DNA of 64,000 nucleotides from DATAOG01 sp963757395 (lineage in GTDB: Bacteria > Pseudomonadota > Alphaproteobacteria > Geminicoccales > Geminicoccaceae), in assembly GCA_963757395.1 (NCBI GenBank), contig CAVWRK010000013.1, positions 561,286 to 625,285 of the forward strand, given 5' to 3'. The notes under the pieces were generated by a model. The model did no database searches. It was not told the DNA's origin and was given only the letters and a program-made list of their open reading frames with translations. Of this stretch, positions 8,619-17,697 are shown one piece after another. The position numbers were made by a program, and so were the translations under genes. The stretch's first letter is position 1. Each line of letters starts with the position of its first letter.

Positions 8619-9221
8619 TCACCAGCCGCCGCGAGCGAGCCAGGCGTCGACCTGATCGAGGCGATCGGCGCCCCAGAACGGCTCGCCATCGACGAAGACG
8701 AAGGGCGAGCCGAATACGCCCCGCTCGATCGCGGCCGCGGTCGCCAGCTTGAGGCGGTCCTTGACCGAGGGATCGGCCACCGCCTCGAGCAGCGCTCCCC
8801 GCTCGATGGCCAGAGGGGATGCGATCTCGGCCACCTGCTCGGGCGCGCCGATGTCCTGGCCCAGGCCCCAGTGGGCGTGGAAGACGGCCTGTGCGAAGCG
8901 TTTGGCGAGCTCCGGCTCGTCCGGCTCGAGCCAGACGAACGCGCGGCTGGCGGCCAGCGAGTTCGCCGGCATGACCGGCGGTTCCCTGAACGGCACGCCG
9001 AGCAGGCGGGCAAAGCGCGGCACGTCCTGGCGGAGGTAGGGCCCCTTGAGCGGCGTCTGCGTCAGCGGTCGCGCTCCGGTCTCCTTGAAGGCCGCGCCCA
9101 GCATGATCGGGTGCCAGGCGACCTCACGGCCGTGTCGGGCGCCGAGATCCTCGATCTGGGTGCTCGCGAGATAGCCGTAAGGGCTCGCGAACTCGAAGTA
9201 GAAGTCGATCGGCGCCGCCAC
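8619..9221 (-). CDS. 2-hydroxychromene-2-carboxylate isomerase-like DsbA-fold protein
   Basis: 200-aa thioredoxin-fold protein of the HCCA isomerase / kappa-class glutathione transferase group. It opens with DFYFEFASPYGYLAS (a serine rather than a CxxC active site), has the internal HWHPIMLGAAFKETG-type region and ends with GVFGSPFVFVDGEPFWGADRL. Members isomerise hydroxychromene carboxylate in naphthalene breakdown or act as glutathione-dependent isomerases. There is no aromatic-degradation cluster here, so the substrate is open. The start is GTG at 9221, and the gene lies 19 bases upstream of the crotonase, probably in one transcript. Confidence 0.85.
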   Translation of the reverse strand: MAAPIDFYFEFASPYGYLASTQIEDLGARHGREVAWHPIMLGAAFKETGARPLTQTPLKGPYLRQDVPRFARLLGVPFREPPVMPANSLAASRAFVWLEPDEPELAKRFAQAVFHAHWGLGQDIGAPEQVAEIASPLAIERGALLEAVADPSVKDRLKLATAAAIERGVFGSPFVFVDGEPFWGADRLDQVDAWLARGGW

Positions 9222-9234
9222 GGCTCGCCTCCTC

Positions 9235-9648
9235 CTATTGCTCCAGCGCCCGGCAGCGGTCTTGCCATCGGCTGCCGGCGAGCCGGCTGATCAGCCGTCG
9301 GTCGGCCGTGACCATGACCGCGTCCTCGCTTTCGGCCAGCGCCAGATAGAAGCAGTCGTAGACCGGATGACGCAACTCCGCGGCGATCTCGATTGCGCGA
9401 GCGGCGAGCGGTGCCAGTGTGAAGAGCCGACCGAAGAAGCGCGACAACGATGCCACCGTCGCGACCACCTGCCTCGGATCGGCTTCACTCGCGATGACGC
9501 GCTTCAACATGGCGTTTGCGACCTCTGCAACGATGAGCTCGGGCGCCAGCAGACGCTGTCCTGGTTCCAGCAAGCGTCTCGCCGCCGCGCGATCGGGCTC
9601 GAGAAGGAACCATTTGATCGCGACCGAGGCGTCGACGACGACAATCAC
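9235..9648 (-). CDS. PIN-domain toxin, VapC-like
   Basis: 137-aa predicted ribonuclease of a type II toxin-antitoxin pair. The PIN acidic residues are visible as VVVDASVAIKWF (first Asp), ELIVAEVANAM (Glu) and HPVYDCFYLALAE (later Asp), so the active site looks intact. Translation begins at GTG 9648, overlapping the antitoxin stop by four bases (GTGA), the usual coupling for these pairs. Targets of such enzymes are commonly tRNA or rRNA; the target here is unknown. Confidence 0.88.
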   Translation of the reverse strand: MIVVVDASVAIKWFLLEPDRAAARRLLEPGQRLLAPELIVAEVANAMLKRVIASEADPRQVVATVASLSRFFGRLFTLAPLAARAIEIAAELRHPVYDCFYLALAESEDAVMVTADRRLISRLAGSRWQDRCRALEQ

Positions 9649-9878
9649 CGGCTGTCCCGGTCCTCGCGAATCAGGTCCGCGCTGTCCGACTCGAGCGGCC
9701 TCGGCGTGAGCGCGGCGATTCGATCCGCAAGCACCAGCTTCTCCTCCGACGAGAGCTCGGCTGCGCGTTTGAGAACCTCGCGCAGCTCCTGCTCGAGCGA
9801 ATGGCCGTGCAGCTCGGCCTTGAACTTCAAGGATGAGACCACGTCGTCGTCGAGGTTGCGGACAATCACCTGGGCCAT
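9645..9878 (-). CDS. FitA/VapB-like ribbon-helix-helix antitoxin
   Basis: 77-aa protein beginning MAQVIVRNLDDDVVSSLK, a ribbon-helix-helix DNA-binding start typical of FitA-type antitoxins. A helical middle (GHSLEQELREVLKRA) and an acidic C-terminal tail likely wrap the toxin. It overlaps the downstream PIN toxin by four bases. It is expected to neutralise the toxin and repress the pair's own promoter. Confidence 0.85.
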   Translation of the reverse strand: MAQVIVRNLDDDVVSSLKFKAELHGHSLEQELREVLKRAAELSSEEKLVLADRIAALTPRPLESDSADLIREDRDSR

Positions 9879-9930
9879 GCCAGCGATTCTGCTATCAAGG
9901 GCGGATCGATGTCAACTACCCAGGGCGACC

Positions 9931-11103
9931 TCAGGCGGTCGCCTCGAACAGCTCGCGGCCGATCAGCATGCGGCGGATCTCGCTGGTGCCGGCGCCGATC
10001 TCATAGAGCTTGGCGTCGCGCAGCAGGCGGCCGGCGGGGTAGTCGTTGGTGTAGCCGTTGGCGCCCAGCGTCTGAACCGTCTGGAGCGCCGTCCAGGTCG
10101 CCTTCTCGGCGGCATAGAGCAGGCAGCCGGCTGCGTCCTGGCGGGTCACCTCGCCCCGGTCCGAGGCCTTGGCGGTGAAATAGACATAGGCTTTGCAGGC
10201 GTTCATGGTCGTGTACATGTCCGCGAGCTTGCCCTGCATCAGTTGGAAAGAACCGATCGGCTGGCCGAACTGCTGGCGCTCGTGCAGGTAGGGCAGGGTC
10301 ACGTCGAGGCAGGCCTGCATGATGCCGAGCGGGCCGCCCGCGAGCACCAGGCGCTCGTAGTCGAGGCCGCCCATCAGCACGCGGACGCCGCCGCCGACCT
10401 TGCCCAGCACGTTGCCTTCCGGGACCTCGCAATCCTCGAAGATCAGCTCGCAGGTGTTGGAGCCGCGCATGCCGAGCTTGTCGAGCTTTTGCGCGGTGCG
10501 AAAGCCCGCCATCCCCTTCTCGATCAGAAAAGCGGTGATGCCACGCACACCGGCTGCGGGATCGGTCTTGGCGTAGACCACCAAGGTCTCGGCATCGGGG
10601 CCGTTGGTGATCCACATCTTGGAGCCGTTGAGCATGTAGCGATCGCCCCTTTGGTCGGCGCGCGTGCGCATGCTGACGACGTCCGAGCCGGCGCCGGGCT
10701 CGCTCATGGCAAGCGCGCCGACATGCTCGCCGCTGATCAGCTTCGGCAGGTATTTTTGCTTCTGCTCCGGCGTGCCGTGGAGGCGGATCTGGTTGACGCA
10801 GAGGTTCGAGTGAGCGCCGTAACTCAAGCCTACGGAAGCGCTTGCGCGAGAAACCTCCTCCATGGCCAGAACGTGCTCGGTGTAGCCGAGGCCGGCGCCG
10901 CCGTAGTCTTCCTCGACCGTGATCCCGAGCAGGCCCAGCTCGCCAAGGCGCGGCCAGAGATCGCGGGGGAACTCGTTGCTGCGGTCGATCGCCTCGGCGC
11001 GCGGCGCGATCTCGGCCTGAGCGAAGGCGGCGACCGTGCTCCGGATCATCTCCGCGGTCTCACCGAGGTCGAAATTCAGGGACGGGCAGGTGAACTGGGC
11101 CAT
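9931..11103 (-). CDS. ivd: Isovaleryl-CoA dehydrogenase
   Basis: FAD-dependent acyl-CoA dehydrogenase of 390 aa, oxidising isovaleryl-CoA in leucine catabolism. Family marks in order are AMSEPGAGSDVVSMRTRA (flavin/substrate site), KMWITNGPDAETLVVYAKT, and the region around LDYERLVLAGGPLGIMQACLDV. The C-terminal YEIGAGTSEIRRMLIGREL is characteristic. I use the ATG at 11103 (MAQFTCPSL); the reading upstream of it is non-conserved. It is separated from mgtE by ten bases. Confidence 0.92.
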   Translation of the reverse strand: MAQFTCPSLNFDLGETAEMIRSTVAAFAQAEIAPRAEAIDRSNEFPRDLWPRLGELGLLGITVEEDYGGAGLGYTEHVLAMEEVSRASASVGLSYGAHSNLCVNQIRLHGTPEQKQKYLPKLISGEHVGALAMSEPGAGSDVVSMRTRADQRGDRYMLNGSKMWITNGPDAETLVVYAKTDPAAGVRGITAFLIEKGMAGFRTAQKLDKLGMRGSNTCELIFEDCEVPEGNVLGKVGGGVRVLMGGLDYERLVLAGGPLGIMQACLDVTLPYLHERQQFGQPIGSFQLMQGKLADMYTTMNACKAYVYFTAKASDRGEVTRQDAAGCLLYAAEKATWTALQTVQTLGANGYTNDYPAGRLLRDAKLYEIGAGTSEIRRMLIGRELFEATA

Positions 11104-11113
11104 GGCGGCACCC

Positions 11114-12502
11114 TCACAGCAGCAACAACGTGGCAAGCCCGAGGAACGTGAAAAATCCGATCGCATCGATGGTCGGGGTCACGAACACGCTCGATGCGAC
11201 CGCCGGGTCGAAGCCCAGGCGGTCGAGCAGCAGCGGCACGCCGACCCCGATTGCCGCCGCCAGCGTCATGGTCCCGATCACCGAGACGCCGAACACCAGG
11301 GCGAGATGGATCGAGCCGAACCAGAGCAGGGCGACCACGCCGCCGACCACCATCAAGACGCTGCTGTTGAGGCCGCCGACCCCGATCTCCTTGAGCAGCA
11401 CCGCGGGCGCGTTGCTGCGGGTCAATTCCCGGACCGCGAGCGCCCGGATCACGACCGCGAGCGTCTGGACCCCGGCGTTGCCGCCCAGCGCTGCGATCAC
11501 CGGCATCAGCACGGCGAGCGCGACCATCTGCTCGATCGAATGCTGGAAGAAGTGGATCACCGAGGCGCTGAACGTCGAGGATACCAGGCTCATCAGCAGC
11601 CAGGGCACCCGCTGCCGGCTGGCGCGCCAGGGCGAGGTGAAGATGCTGGTCTCCTGGACGCCGCCGAGCTTCAGGATGTCCTCTTCGGCCTCCTCCTGGA
11701 GCACGTCGACCACGTCGTCGACCGTGATCACGCCGAGCAGCCGCCCGGCGTCGTTGACCACCGGCGCCGAGACCAGGCCGTACTGGCGAAACTGGAAGCC
11801 GACCTCCTCCTGGTCCATGCCGACCGGGATCAGATGCAGCTCCTTGAGCCTGAGCTCGGTCAGGAGCACGCCGCGCTTGCTACGCAAAACCTTGCTCAGC
11901 GGGATTGAGCCGACCGGCTCGAAGCGCGGATTGATGATGTAGATGTCGTAGAAATCGTCCGGCAGGTCGGGGTTGGCGCGCAGGTAGTCGATGGTCTGGC
12001 CGACGGTCCAGAACTCGGGCACCGCCACCAGCTCCCGCTGCATCAGGCGGCCGGCGCTCTCCTCAGGATACGCGAGGCCTTGCTCGACGGCCGCCCGATC
12101 GGGCAACGGCAAGGTCGCGAGCAGCGCGATCTGCTCATCCGGGTCGAGGTCCTGGAGCACTTCGATCGCATCGTCGGTCTCGAGCTGAGCGATCGCTTCG
12201 CCGGCCTCTTTGGGCCCGAGCAGCTCCAGCACTTCGGCCCGCACGCTCTCGTCGAGATGGGTCAGGAGCTCGGGATCGAGGTCGGACTTGAGCGCGCTGA
12301 TCAGAGCCGCGCGTTCCTCGTGGCCGAGCTGTTCCAGCAGGTCCGCCTGGTCCGCGACGTGCAGCTGCCGCGCGCGCTCCGCCGCCCGTTCCGGGACGCC
12401 CTCGTAGAGGGCATCGCGGACCGCGCGGATCACCTCGTCCGATAGTGCGACGTGGCCCTCCGCCTGGGGCTCCGGCGCGACCTGCAGCTCGGGCTCGGTC
12501 AC
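11114..12502 (-). CDS. mgtE: Magnesium transporter MgtE
   Basis: Mg2+ channel of the inner membrane, 462 aa. Order: cytoplasmic N domain of acidic helices (residues ~20-130), a CBS pair (residues ~135-265, containing EESAGRLMQREL and LLGVITVDDVVDVL), then a plug helix and five membrane helices. The pore-lining signature PVIAALGGNAGVQT is near residue 335. CBS and N domains sense cytosolic Mg2+ in this family. The start is GTG at 12502, overlapping the maeB stop by four bases, so the two are translationally coupled. Confidence 0.95.
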   Translation of the reverse strand: MTEPELQVAPEPQAEGHVALSDEVIRAVRDALYEGVPERAAERARQLHVADQADLLEQLGHEERAALISALKSDLDPELLTHLDESVRAEVLELLGPKEAGEAIAQLETDDAIEVLQDLDPDEQIALLATLPLPDRAAVEQGLAYPEESAGRLMQRELVAVPEFWTVGQTIDYLRANPDLPDDFYDIYIINPRFEPVGSIPLSKVLRSKRGVLLTELRLKELHLIPVGMDQEEVGFQFRQYGLVSAPVVNDAGRLLGVITVDDVVDVLQEEAEEDILKLGGVQETSIFTSPWRASRQRVPWLLMSLVSSTFSASVIHFFQHSIEQMVALAVLMPVIAALGGNAGVQTLAVVIRALAVRELTRSNAPAVLLKEIGVGGLNSSVLMVVGGVVALLWFGSIHLALVFGVSVIGTMTLAAAIGVGVPLLLDRLGFDPAVASSVFVTPTIDAIGFFTFLGLATLLLL

Positions 12503-14784
12503 GAGCCGCTCGCCATCTGGCGCGCCTGCGCGTCGACCACGGCAAGCGCGGACAGGTTGACGATGCCGCGCGCCGTGACCGACGGTGTGACGATATGGGC
12601 GGGCTTGGCCAAGCCCATCAGGATCGGACCGACCGCGACCGAATTGGTCACCGCCTTGACCAGGTTGAAGGCGATGTTGGCGGCGTCGAGATTGGGGAAG
12701 ATCAAAAGATTGGCTTCGCCGGTCAGGGTCGAGTCCGGGAGAATCCGCGCCCGGACCGCGGCCGAAAGCGCGGCATCGGCATGCATCTCGCCATCGACCG
12801 CCAATTCGGGCGCCCGGTCCCGGATCAAAGCCAAGGCGTGGCGCATCTTGCGCGCGCTGTCGGTGTCGAGGCTGCCGAAGTTGGAGTGCGACAGCAGCGC
12901 GACCTTGGGCGTGATGCCGAAGCGCCGCATGCTCTCGGCGGCGAGCAGCGTGGTCTCGGCGACCGCCTCGGCTGACGGGTCGATGGTGACGTAGGTGTCG
13001 GCCATGAACAGCGGGCCGCGCTCGAGGATCAGAAGATGCAGGGTCGAGGCCTCGTGGGCGTCGGGGCGCAGCCCCACCAGCTCCTCGAGCTGCCGCAGAT
13101 GGGCCTCCATCCGGCCGGTCGGGCCGGCGATCAGGGCATCGGCCTCGCCGCGGTCGACCATGATCGCGCCGATCACGGTCGGTCGCGTGCGCACGATCTC
13201 CCTGGCCGCCTCGGGGGTGACGCCGCTGCGGCCCATATGGGCCAGATAGTGCGCGACGTAGTCGTCGTAGCGGGGATCGCTCTCCGGATTGCAGAGCTCG
13301 ACCCCCTGCCCCAGCGGCAAAGCGAGATCGAGGCGCTCCGCGCGCGCCCGCACCACGTCGGGGCGGCCGATCAGGACCGGTCGCGCCAGCCCCTCCTCGA
13401 GCAGGACCTGGACCGCGCGCAGCACCCGCGGTTCCTCACCGTCGGCGAACACCACGCGCAGCGGCCGTTCCCGCGCCCGCTCGAAGATCGGCTTCATGGT
13501 CAGACCGGAGCGGAACACGAACTGGGTAAGACGCTCGTGATAGGCCATGAGATCGGCGATCGGTCGGGTCGCGACGCCACTCGCCATCGCCGCCTTGGCA
13601 ACCGCGATCGGCAACTCGACCGCGAGCCGCGGATCGAACGGCTTGGGAATGATGCAGTCCGGACCGAAGCCCAGATCGGTAAGACCGTAGGCCAGGGCGA
13701 CCGTCTCCGGCACAGTGGTGCGCGCAAGACCCGCAATCGCCTTCGCGCAGGCGATCTTCATCGCCTCGTTGATCGTGGTGGCGCCGACGTCCAAAGCACC
13801 GCGGAAGATGAACGGGAAGCCGATGACATTGTTGACTTGGTTCGGATAGTCGCTGCGGCCGGTGGCGATGATCGCATCGGGCCGGGCAGCGCGCGCCACC
13901 TCAGGATCGATCTCCGGGACCGGATTGGCGAGCGCCAGGATCAGCGGTCGCTCGGCCATGGTCAGGACCATCGCCTTGGTGACGAGGTTGGGTGCCGACA
14001 GGCCGAGGAACACGTCCGCGCCCGCGATCGCATCGGCGAGCGAGCGCTTCGCGGTCGGCTGGGCGAAGCGCGCCTTATAGGGATCCATGAGCGTCGTGCG
14101 ACCGGCATAGACCACGCCTTCGATATCGACCACGAGTACATGTTCGCGCTCGAGGCCGAGCGCCAGCAGCAGGTCGAGGCAGGCGAGCGCGGCGGCGCCG
14201 GCGCCACAGGTCACGAGCCGGACCTGTCCCAGCTCCTTGCCGACCAGGTGCAGGCCGTTCAGGATCGCGGCCGCGACGATGATCGCGGTGCCGTGCTGAT
14301 CGTCGTGGAACACCGGGATGCGCATGCGGGCGCGCAGCTTCGCCTCGACCTCGAAGCACTCCGGCGCCTTGATGTCCTCGAGATTGATCGCGCCGAAGGT
14401 CGGCTCGAGCGCGGCGATGATCTCGACCAGCTTGTCTGGGTCGCGCTCGTCAATCTCGATGTCGAAGGCGTCGATCCCCGCAAACTTCTTGAACAGGACC
14501 GCTTTGCCTTCCATCACCGGCTTGGCGGCGAGTGGGCCGATCGCGCCCAGGCCGAGCACGGCGGTGCCATTGCTGATCACGCCAACCAGATTGCCGCGCG
14601 TGGTGAGGTTCGCGGCCTCGGCCGGGTCCTCTGCGATCAGCTCGGAGGCGGCAGCGACGCCTGGCGAATAGGCGAGCGCCAGATCGCGCTGGTTGGCGAG
14701 CGGTTTGGTCGCGACCACCGCGAGCTTGCCCGGGCCAGGCCGGCGATGGTAGTCGAGCGCGGCATCCCGCAGCTGATCGGACAT
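12499..14784 (-). CDS. maeB: NADP-dependent malic enzyme with phosphotransacetylase-like domain
   Basis: 761-aa oxaloacetate-decarboxylating malate dehydrogenase (malate to pyruvate). Residues ~1-430 are the malic enzyme (AYSPGVAAA, EDIKAPECFEVE, FHDDQHGTA). The rest is a phosphate acetyl/butyryl-transferase-like domain (FGSLDTDSARKM, LIFPNLDAANIAFNL), which in this family is regulatory and binds acetyl-CoA. The start at 14784 (MSDQLRDAALDYHRRP) matches the family N terminus; the frame upstream is not conserved. Confidence 0.95.
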   Translation of the reverse strand: MSDQLRDAALDYHRRPGPGKLAVVATKPLANQRDLALAYSPGVAAASELIAEDPAEAANLTTRGNLVGVISNGTAVLGLGAIGPLAAKPVMEGKAVLFKKFAGIDAFDIEIDERDPDKLVEIIAALEPTFGAINLEDIKAPECFEVEAKLRARMRIPVFHDDQHGTAIIVAAAILNGLHLVGKELGQVRLVTCGAGAAALACLDLLLALGLEREHVLVVDIEGVVYAGRTTLMDPYKARFAQPTAKRSLADAIAGADVFLGLSAPNLVTKAMVLTMAERPLILALANPVPEIDPEVARAARPDAIIATGRSDYPNQVNNVIGFPFIFRGALDVGATTINEAMKIACAKAIAGLARTTVPETVALAYGLTDLGFGPDCIIPKPFDPRLAVELPIAVAKAAMASGVATRPIADLMAYHERLTQFVFRSGLTMKPIFERARERPLRVVFADGEEPRVLRAVQVLLEEGLARPVLIGRPDVVRARAERLDLALPLGQGVELCNPESDPRYDDYVAHYLAHMGRSGVTPEAAREIVRTRPTVIGAIMVDRGEADALIAGPTGRMEAHLRQLEELVGLRPDAHEASTLHLLILERGPLFMADTYVTIDPSAEAVAETTLLAAESMRRFGITPKVALLSHSNFGSLDTDSARKMRHALALIRDRAPELAVDGEMHADAALSAAVRARILPDSTLTGEANLLIFPNLDAANIAFNLVKAVTNSVAVGPILMGLAKPAHIVTPSVTARGIVNLSALAVVDAQARQMASGS

Positions 14785-14902
14785 GACAGCATATCCCAGG
14801 TCAATACGGTCCTGCCGTGGCGCGTTACGAACCACGGTTGTCCGACCGTTCGTGTAGGGGGAAACTATCGATGCCGGTCCGAAAAGGCCAGCGAGCGAGA
14901 GA

Positions 14903-14989
14903 TGGTGCGGTCGAGAAGACTCGAACTTCCACCCCGTTTCCGGGACAGCGCCCTCAACGCTGCGCGTCTACCAATTCCGCCACGACCGC
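14903..14989 (-). tRNA. tRNA-Leu (anticodon GAG)
   Basis: On the minus strand the acceptor arm GCGGTCG (14989-14983) pairs with CGACCGC (14913-14907), followed by discriminator A and an encoded CCA (14905-14903). The D arm has GGTAGACGC. The anticodon stem CAGCG/CGCTG encloses the loop TTGAGGG. A long class II variable arm (CCCGGAAACGGGG) identifies a leucine tRNA. Confidence 0.95.
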
Positions 14990-15041
14990 ATGCCGGCGAA
15001 GGGGCGAGCGGGCCCGCGCCGAGTGCCTGGGGAGATAGCAA

Positions 15042-15770
15042 ATGACGGCGGTTGCTTCAAGGGCCGGTGCACCGGTCGCCAACGCCGCCGACGCGATCGA
15101 GTGGCGGATCAGCGACCAGCCGGTCGACTATCCTGACGCGCTGGCCTTGATGGAGGAGCGGGTTGCGGCGATCCGCAGCGGCCAGGCCGGCGAGCTGGTC
15201 TGGCTGCTCGAGCACCCGCCGCTCTACACGGCCGGCACCAGCGCGCGGAGCACGGACCTGCTGACTCCCGCGCGCTTTCCAGTGTTCACGGCCGGCCGTG
15301 GCGGCCAGTACACGTATCACGGCCCCGGCCAGCGGGTCGCCTATGTCATGCTCGACCTGCAGCGGCGTGGACCGGATCTGCGCGCGTACATCTGGCGGCT
15401 CGAGGAATGGCTGATCCGGACCCTGGAGCAGTTCGGGGTCCGCGGGGAGCGGCGAGCAGGTCGGGTCGGCATCTGGGTGATCGAGCCGGATGGGACCGAG
15501 GCCAAGATCGCTGCGATCGGCGTCCGGATCCGCCGCTGGGTCAGCTATCACGGGGTCGCGATCAACCTCGAGCCCGAACTGGAGCACTTTGACGGCATCG
15601 TGCCCTGCGGCATTCGCGAATTCGGCGTGACCTCGCTGGCCGGCCTCGGACGAACGACCACCATGGCCGAGCTGGACCGCGCCTTGCGGGCCACGTTCGA
15701 GACCGTGTTCGATGGCGAGCCGCTCAGATCGTGGGCAGCTGGCGAAAGCCGGGGCCGACCGCCTCGCTGA
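15042..15770 (+). CDS. lipB: Octanoyltransferase
   Basis: Transfers octanoyl from acyl carrier protein to lipoyl domains, first step of lipoate assembly. The 242-aa protein has the core RGGQYTYHGPGQRVAY near residue 87 and the lysine/cysteine pair region KIAAIGVRIRRWVSYHG near 157. GIVPCGI near 187 supplies the catalytic Cys. The 3' end overlaps the convergent acylphosphatase gene by 47 bases. Confidence 0.95.
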   Translation: MTAVASRAGAPVANAADAIEWRISDQPVDYPDALALMEERVAAIRSGQAGELVWLLEHPPLYTAGTSARSTDLLTPARFPVFTAGRGGQYTYHGPGQRVAYVMLDLQRRGPDLRAYIWRLEEWLIRTLEQFGVRGERRAGRVGIWVIEPDGTEAKIAAIGVRIRRWVSYHGVAINLEPELEHFDGIVPCGIREFGVTSLAGLGRTTTMAELDRALRATFETVFDGEPLRSWAAGESRGRPPR

Positions 15771-16011
15771 CTGGCACCTCGACGAGGTCGTCGACCCGGG
15801 CGGCCGAAGGGCCGCGGCGGCAGCGCTCGATCATCGCCCGCACCGCCGGCTCGGGCCCCGAGATCAGGGCCTCGACGGAGCCGTCCCGGCGATTGCGCAC
15901 CCAGCCCGACAAGCCGAGCTCCTGCGCCTCTGCGACCACCCAGCCGCGATACCAGACGCCCTGAACCCGGCCCTGGATGCGCAGCCTGACGCTCACCGTC
16001 GCCTCGCTCAT
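15724..16011 (-). CDS. acyP: Acylphosphatase
   Basis: 95-aa enzyme hydrolysing acyl-phosphate bonds. The signature GRVQGVWYRGWV with its catalytic Arg is at residues ~14-25, and the catalytic Asn is in GWVRNRRDGSVEA near residue 40. Length is typical. It converges on lipB, and the last 47 bases of the two coding regions overlap. Confidence 0.93.
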   Translation of the reverse strand: MSEATVSVRLRIQGRVQGVWYRGWVVAEAQELGLSGWVRNRRDGSVEALISGPEPAVRAMIERCRRGPSAARVDDLVEVPVSEAVGPGFRQLPTI

Positions 16012-16209
16012 GGCCGTAAAGTGTAGCTCGCCTGCGACCTAGAGGCCAGATACCCGGGTTGAAGCCTCGACATCATCGAAGCCGGGTGGACATCGTCGAC
16101 TCCCGAGCTGCTACCTTCCAACGGCAGCAGCCTTGGCGTATGACTATGGCCATGATCCGAACTCGGTGCGATCTCGGTTCTCGGTCTGACCTGTCTGCTG
16201 GCGGCCGCC

Positions 16210-16701
16210 GTGCCGGCGCTGGCGGAGTGCGCGGATGTGGCGGCGCCCGGGGTCTATTGGCGCCGGTGCCTGCAGGATGGTCAGGACCTGCGCGGGGTCG
16301 ACCTGACCGGGGCGACGCTGCGCGACGCCTCGTTCGAGCGGACCGACCTGTCCGATGCCATCCTGGTCGAGGTCGATGCACGCCGCGCCAAGTTCATCTC
16401 CGCAACCCTGCAAAAGGCCCGCCTGGACCACGCCAACCTGGTGCGCGCCGATTTCACCAACGCCGACCTGACCGGCGCGTCGCTGGCGGGAGTCGACCTG
16501 ACCATGGCGCGGATGTTTCGAGCCGATCTGAGCCGAGCGGATTTGACCGGTGCACGCCTCGCCTCCACCGATCTCCTGAAGGCGGTTCTGGCGGGCGCCA
16601 CCTGGATCGACGGCAAGACGATCTGTGCCGAGGATTCGATCGGCCAGTGCCACCCCGCGCCACCGGATCACAGCATCAGCGCGACCGAGCCGAGCGGCTA
16701 G
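16210..16701 (+). CDS. Secreted pentapeptide-repeat protein, N terminus frameshifted
   Basis: The readable frame has a stretch of A(D/N)LxG-type pentapeptide repeats (for example LRGVDLTGATLRDASFERTD through ADLSRADLTGARL), which fold as a right-handed beta helix. Upstream of the GTG at 16210 the frame encodes a good signal peptide ending AVPALA-EC but has no start codon. The ATGs at 16140, 16146 and 16152 are one frame away. Removing one A from GAACTC at 16159-16164 joins ATG 16152 to the signal peptide (MIRLGAISVLGLTCLLAAAV), and the span 16152-16701 is 3n+1 bases, as expected for one inserted base. The likely product is a periplasmic or exported protein of about 182 aa. Function is unknown. 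Confidence 0.8.
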   Translation: MPALAECADVAAPGVYWRRCLQDGQDLRGVDLTGATLRDASFERTDLSDAILVEVDARRAKFISATLQKARLDHANLVRADFTNADLTGASLAGVDLTMARMFRADLSRADLTGARLASTDLLKAVLAGATWIDGKTICAEDSIGQCHPAPPDHSISATEPSG

Positions 16702-16718
16702 CGAGGACCAGCGCCGGC

Positions 16719-17675
16719 TCAATGGATGAGCCTCGAGCCGTTCCGCAACAGTTCCAAGAGCTCGGCCGGCGGTAAGGCGCGCGCGAACAGATAGCCCTGC
16801 ATCTCGTCGCAGTGGTAGCGGCGCAGCAGATCGAGCTGCTCGCGCGTCTCCACCCCCTCGGCGATCACTTTGAGCTGCAGGCTCTCGGCGAGCGCGATGA
16901 TCGCCTGCGCGATCGCAGCGTCGTTGGGGTCGGTCGTGATGTCCTGGATGAACGACTGGTCGATCTTGAGGGTGCGGATCGGGAAGCGCTTGAGGTGGCC
17001 GAGCGAGGAGTAGCCGGTCCCGAAATCGTCGATCGAGAGCCGGATGCCGAGGCGATCGAGCGCCTGCAGCTTGGCGACCGCCTGCTCGGGGCTGCGCATG
17101 ATGCTGCTCTCGGTCAGCTCGAGGTCGAGGTCGGCCGGATCCAAAGTCGTGGCCTCGATCACTTGGGCGATGCTGCGCACGAGATCGTCTTGCTCGAACT
17201 GCCGGCCGGACAGGTTGACCGCGAGGCGCAGGTCGGCGAAGCCCTGTTCCTGCCAGGCTCTGACCTGGGCGCAGGCGGTGCTCAGCACCCAGTGCCCGAG
17301 CTCGAGGATCAGGCCGGTCTCCTCGGCGAGCGGGATGAACTCGGCCGGCGAGATCAGCCCGAGATCGCCGTGGAACCAGCGCACCAGTGCCTCGACCGCG
17401 ACCACCGCGCCACTGTCGAGCCGGACCTGCGGCTGGTAGTGGACGACCAGCTCGCCGCGCTCCAACGCCTTGCGCAGCTGGGTCTCAAGGACCAGGCGCT
17501 CGAAGGCGGTCGCATTCATATCCGTGGTATAGAACTGATAGCTGCCGCGGGAATGCTCCTTGGCCCGGTAAAGGGCGGTGTCGGCATTGCGAATCAGGGT
17601 TTCGGCGTCGTCGCCGTCGTGGGGATAGAGGGTGATGCCGAGACTGGCGCCGAGATGGAGCTCCTGGTCGTCCAC
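16719..17675 (-). CDS. EAL (c-di-GMP phosphodiesterase) C-terminal half of a frameshifted PAS-GGDEF-EAL protein
   Basis: This fragment continues the protein encoded at 17698-20043; its frame is open back to about 17781, where a one-base insertion separates them. It contains the end of a GGDEF domain and a complete EAL domain with VEALVRW (EAL motif), DDFGTGYSSL (metal-binding Asp pair), KIDQSFI and AEGVETREQL. The phosphodiesterase site therefore looks intact and should hydrolyse cyclic di-GMP if the protein is made. Bases 16719-20043 total 3n+1, agreeing with a single extra base. Confidence 0.85.
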   Translation of the reverse strand: MDDQELHLGASLGITLYPHDGDDAETLIRNADTALYRAKEHSRGSYQFYTTDMNATAFERLVLETQLRKALERGELVVHYQPQVRLDSGAVVAVEALVRWFHGDLGLISPAEFIPLAEETGLILELGHWVLSTACAQVRAWQEQGFADLRLAVNLSGRQFEQDDLVRSIAQVIEATTLDPADLDLELTESSIMRSPEQAVAKLQALDRLGIRLSIDDFGTGYSSLGHLKRFPIRTLKIDQSFIQDITTDPNDAAIAQAIIALAESLQLKVIAEGVETREQLDLLRRYHCDEMQGYLFARALPPAELLELLRNGSRLIH

Positions 17676-17697
17676 CTGGAGCGGCGGCAGGAAGGTA

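Noticed and set aside
6329..8752. 807-codon plus-strand frame
   Set aside because: Antisense to the SLC13 transporter and crotonase genes; Gln/Arg/Asp-rich shadow with no recognisable fold.
13036..15045. 669-codon plus-strand frame over maeB and tRNA-Leu
   Set aside because: Antisense to maeB and reads through the tRNA; no conserved motif.
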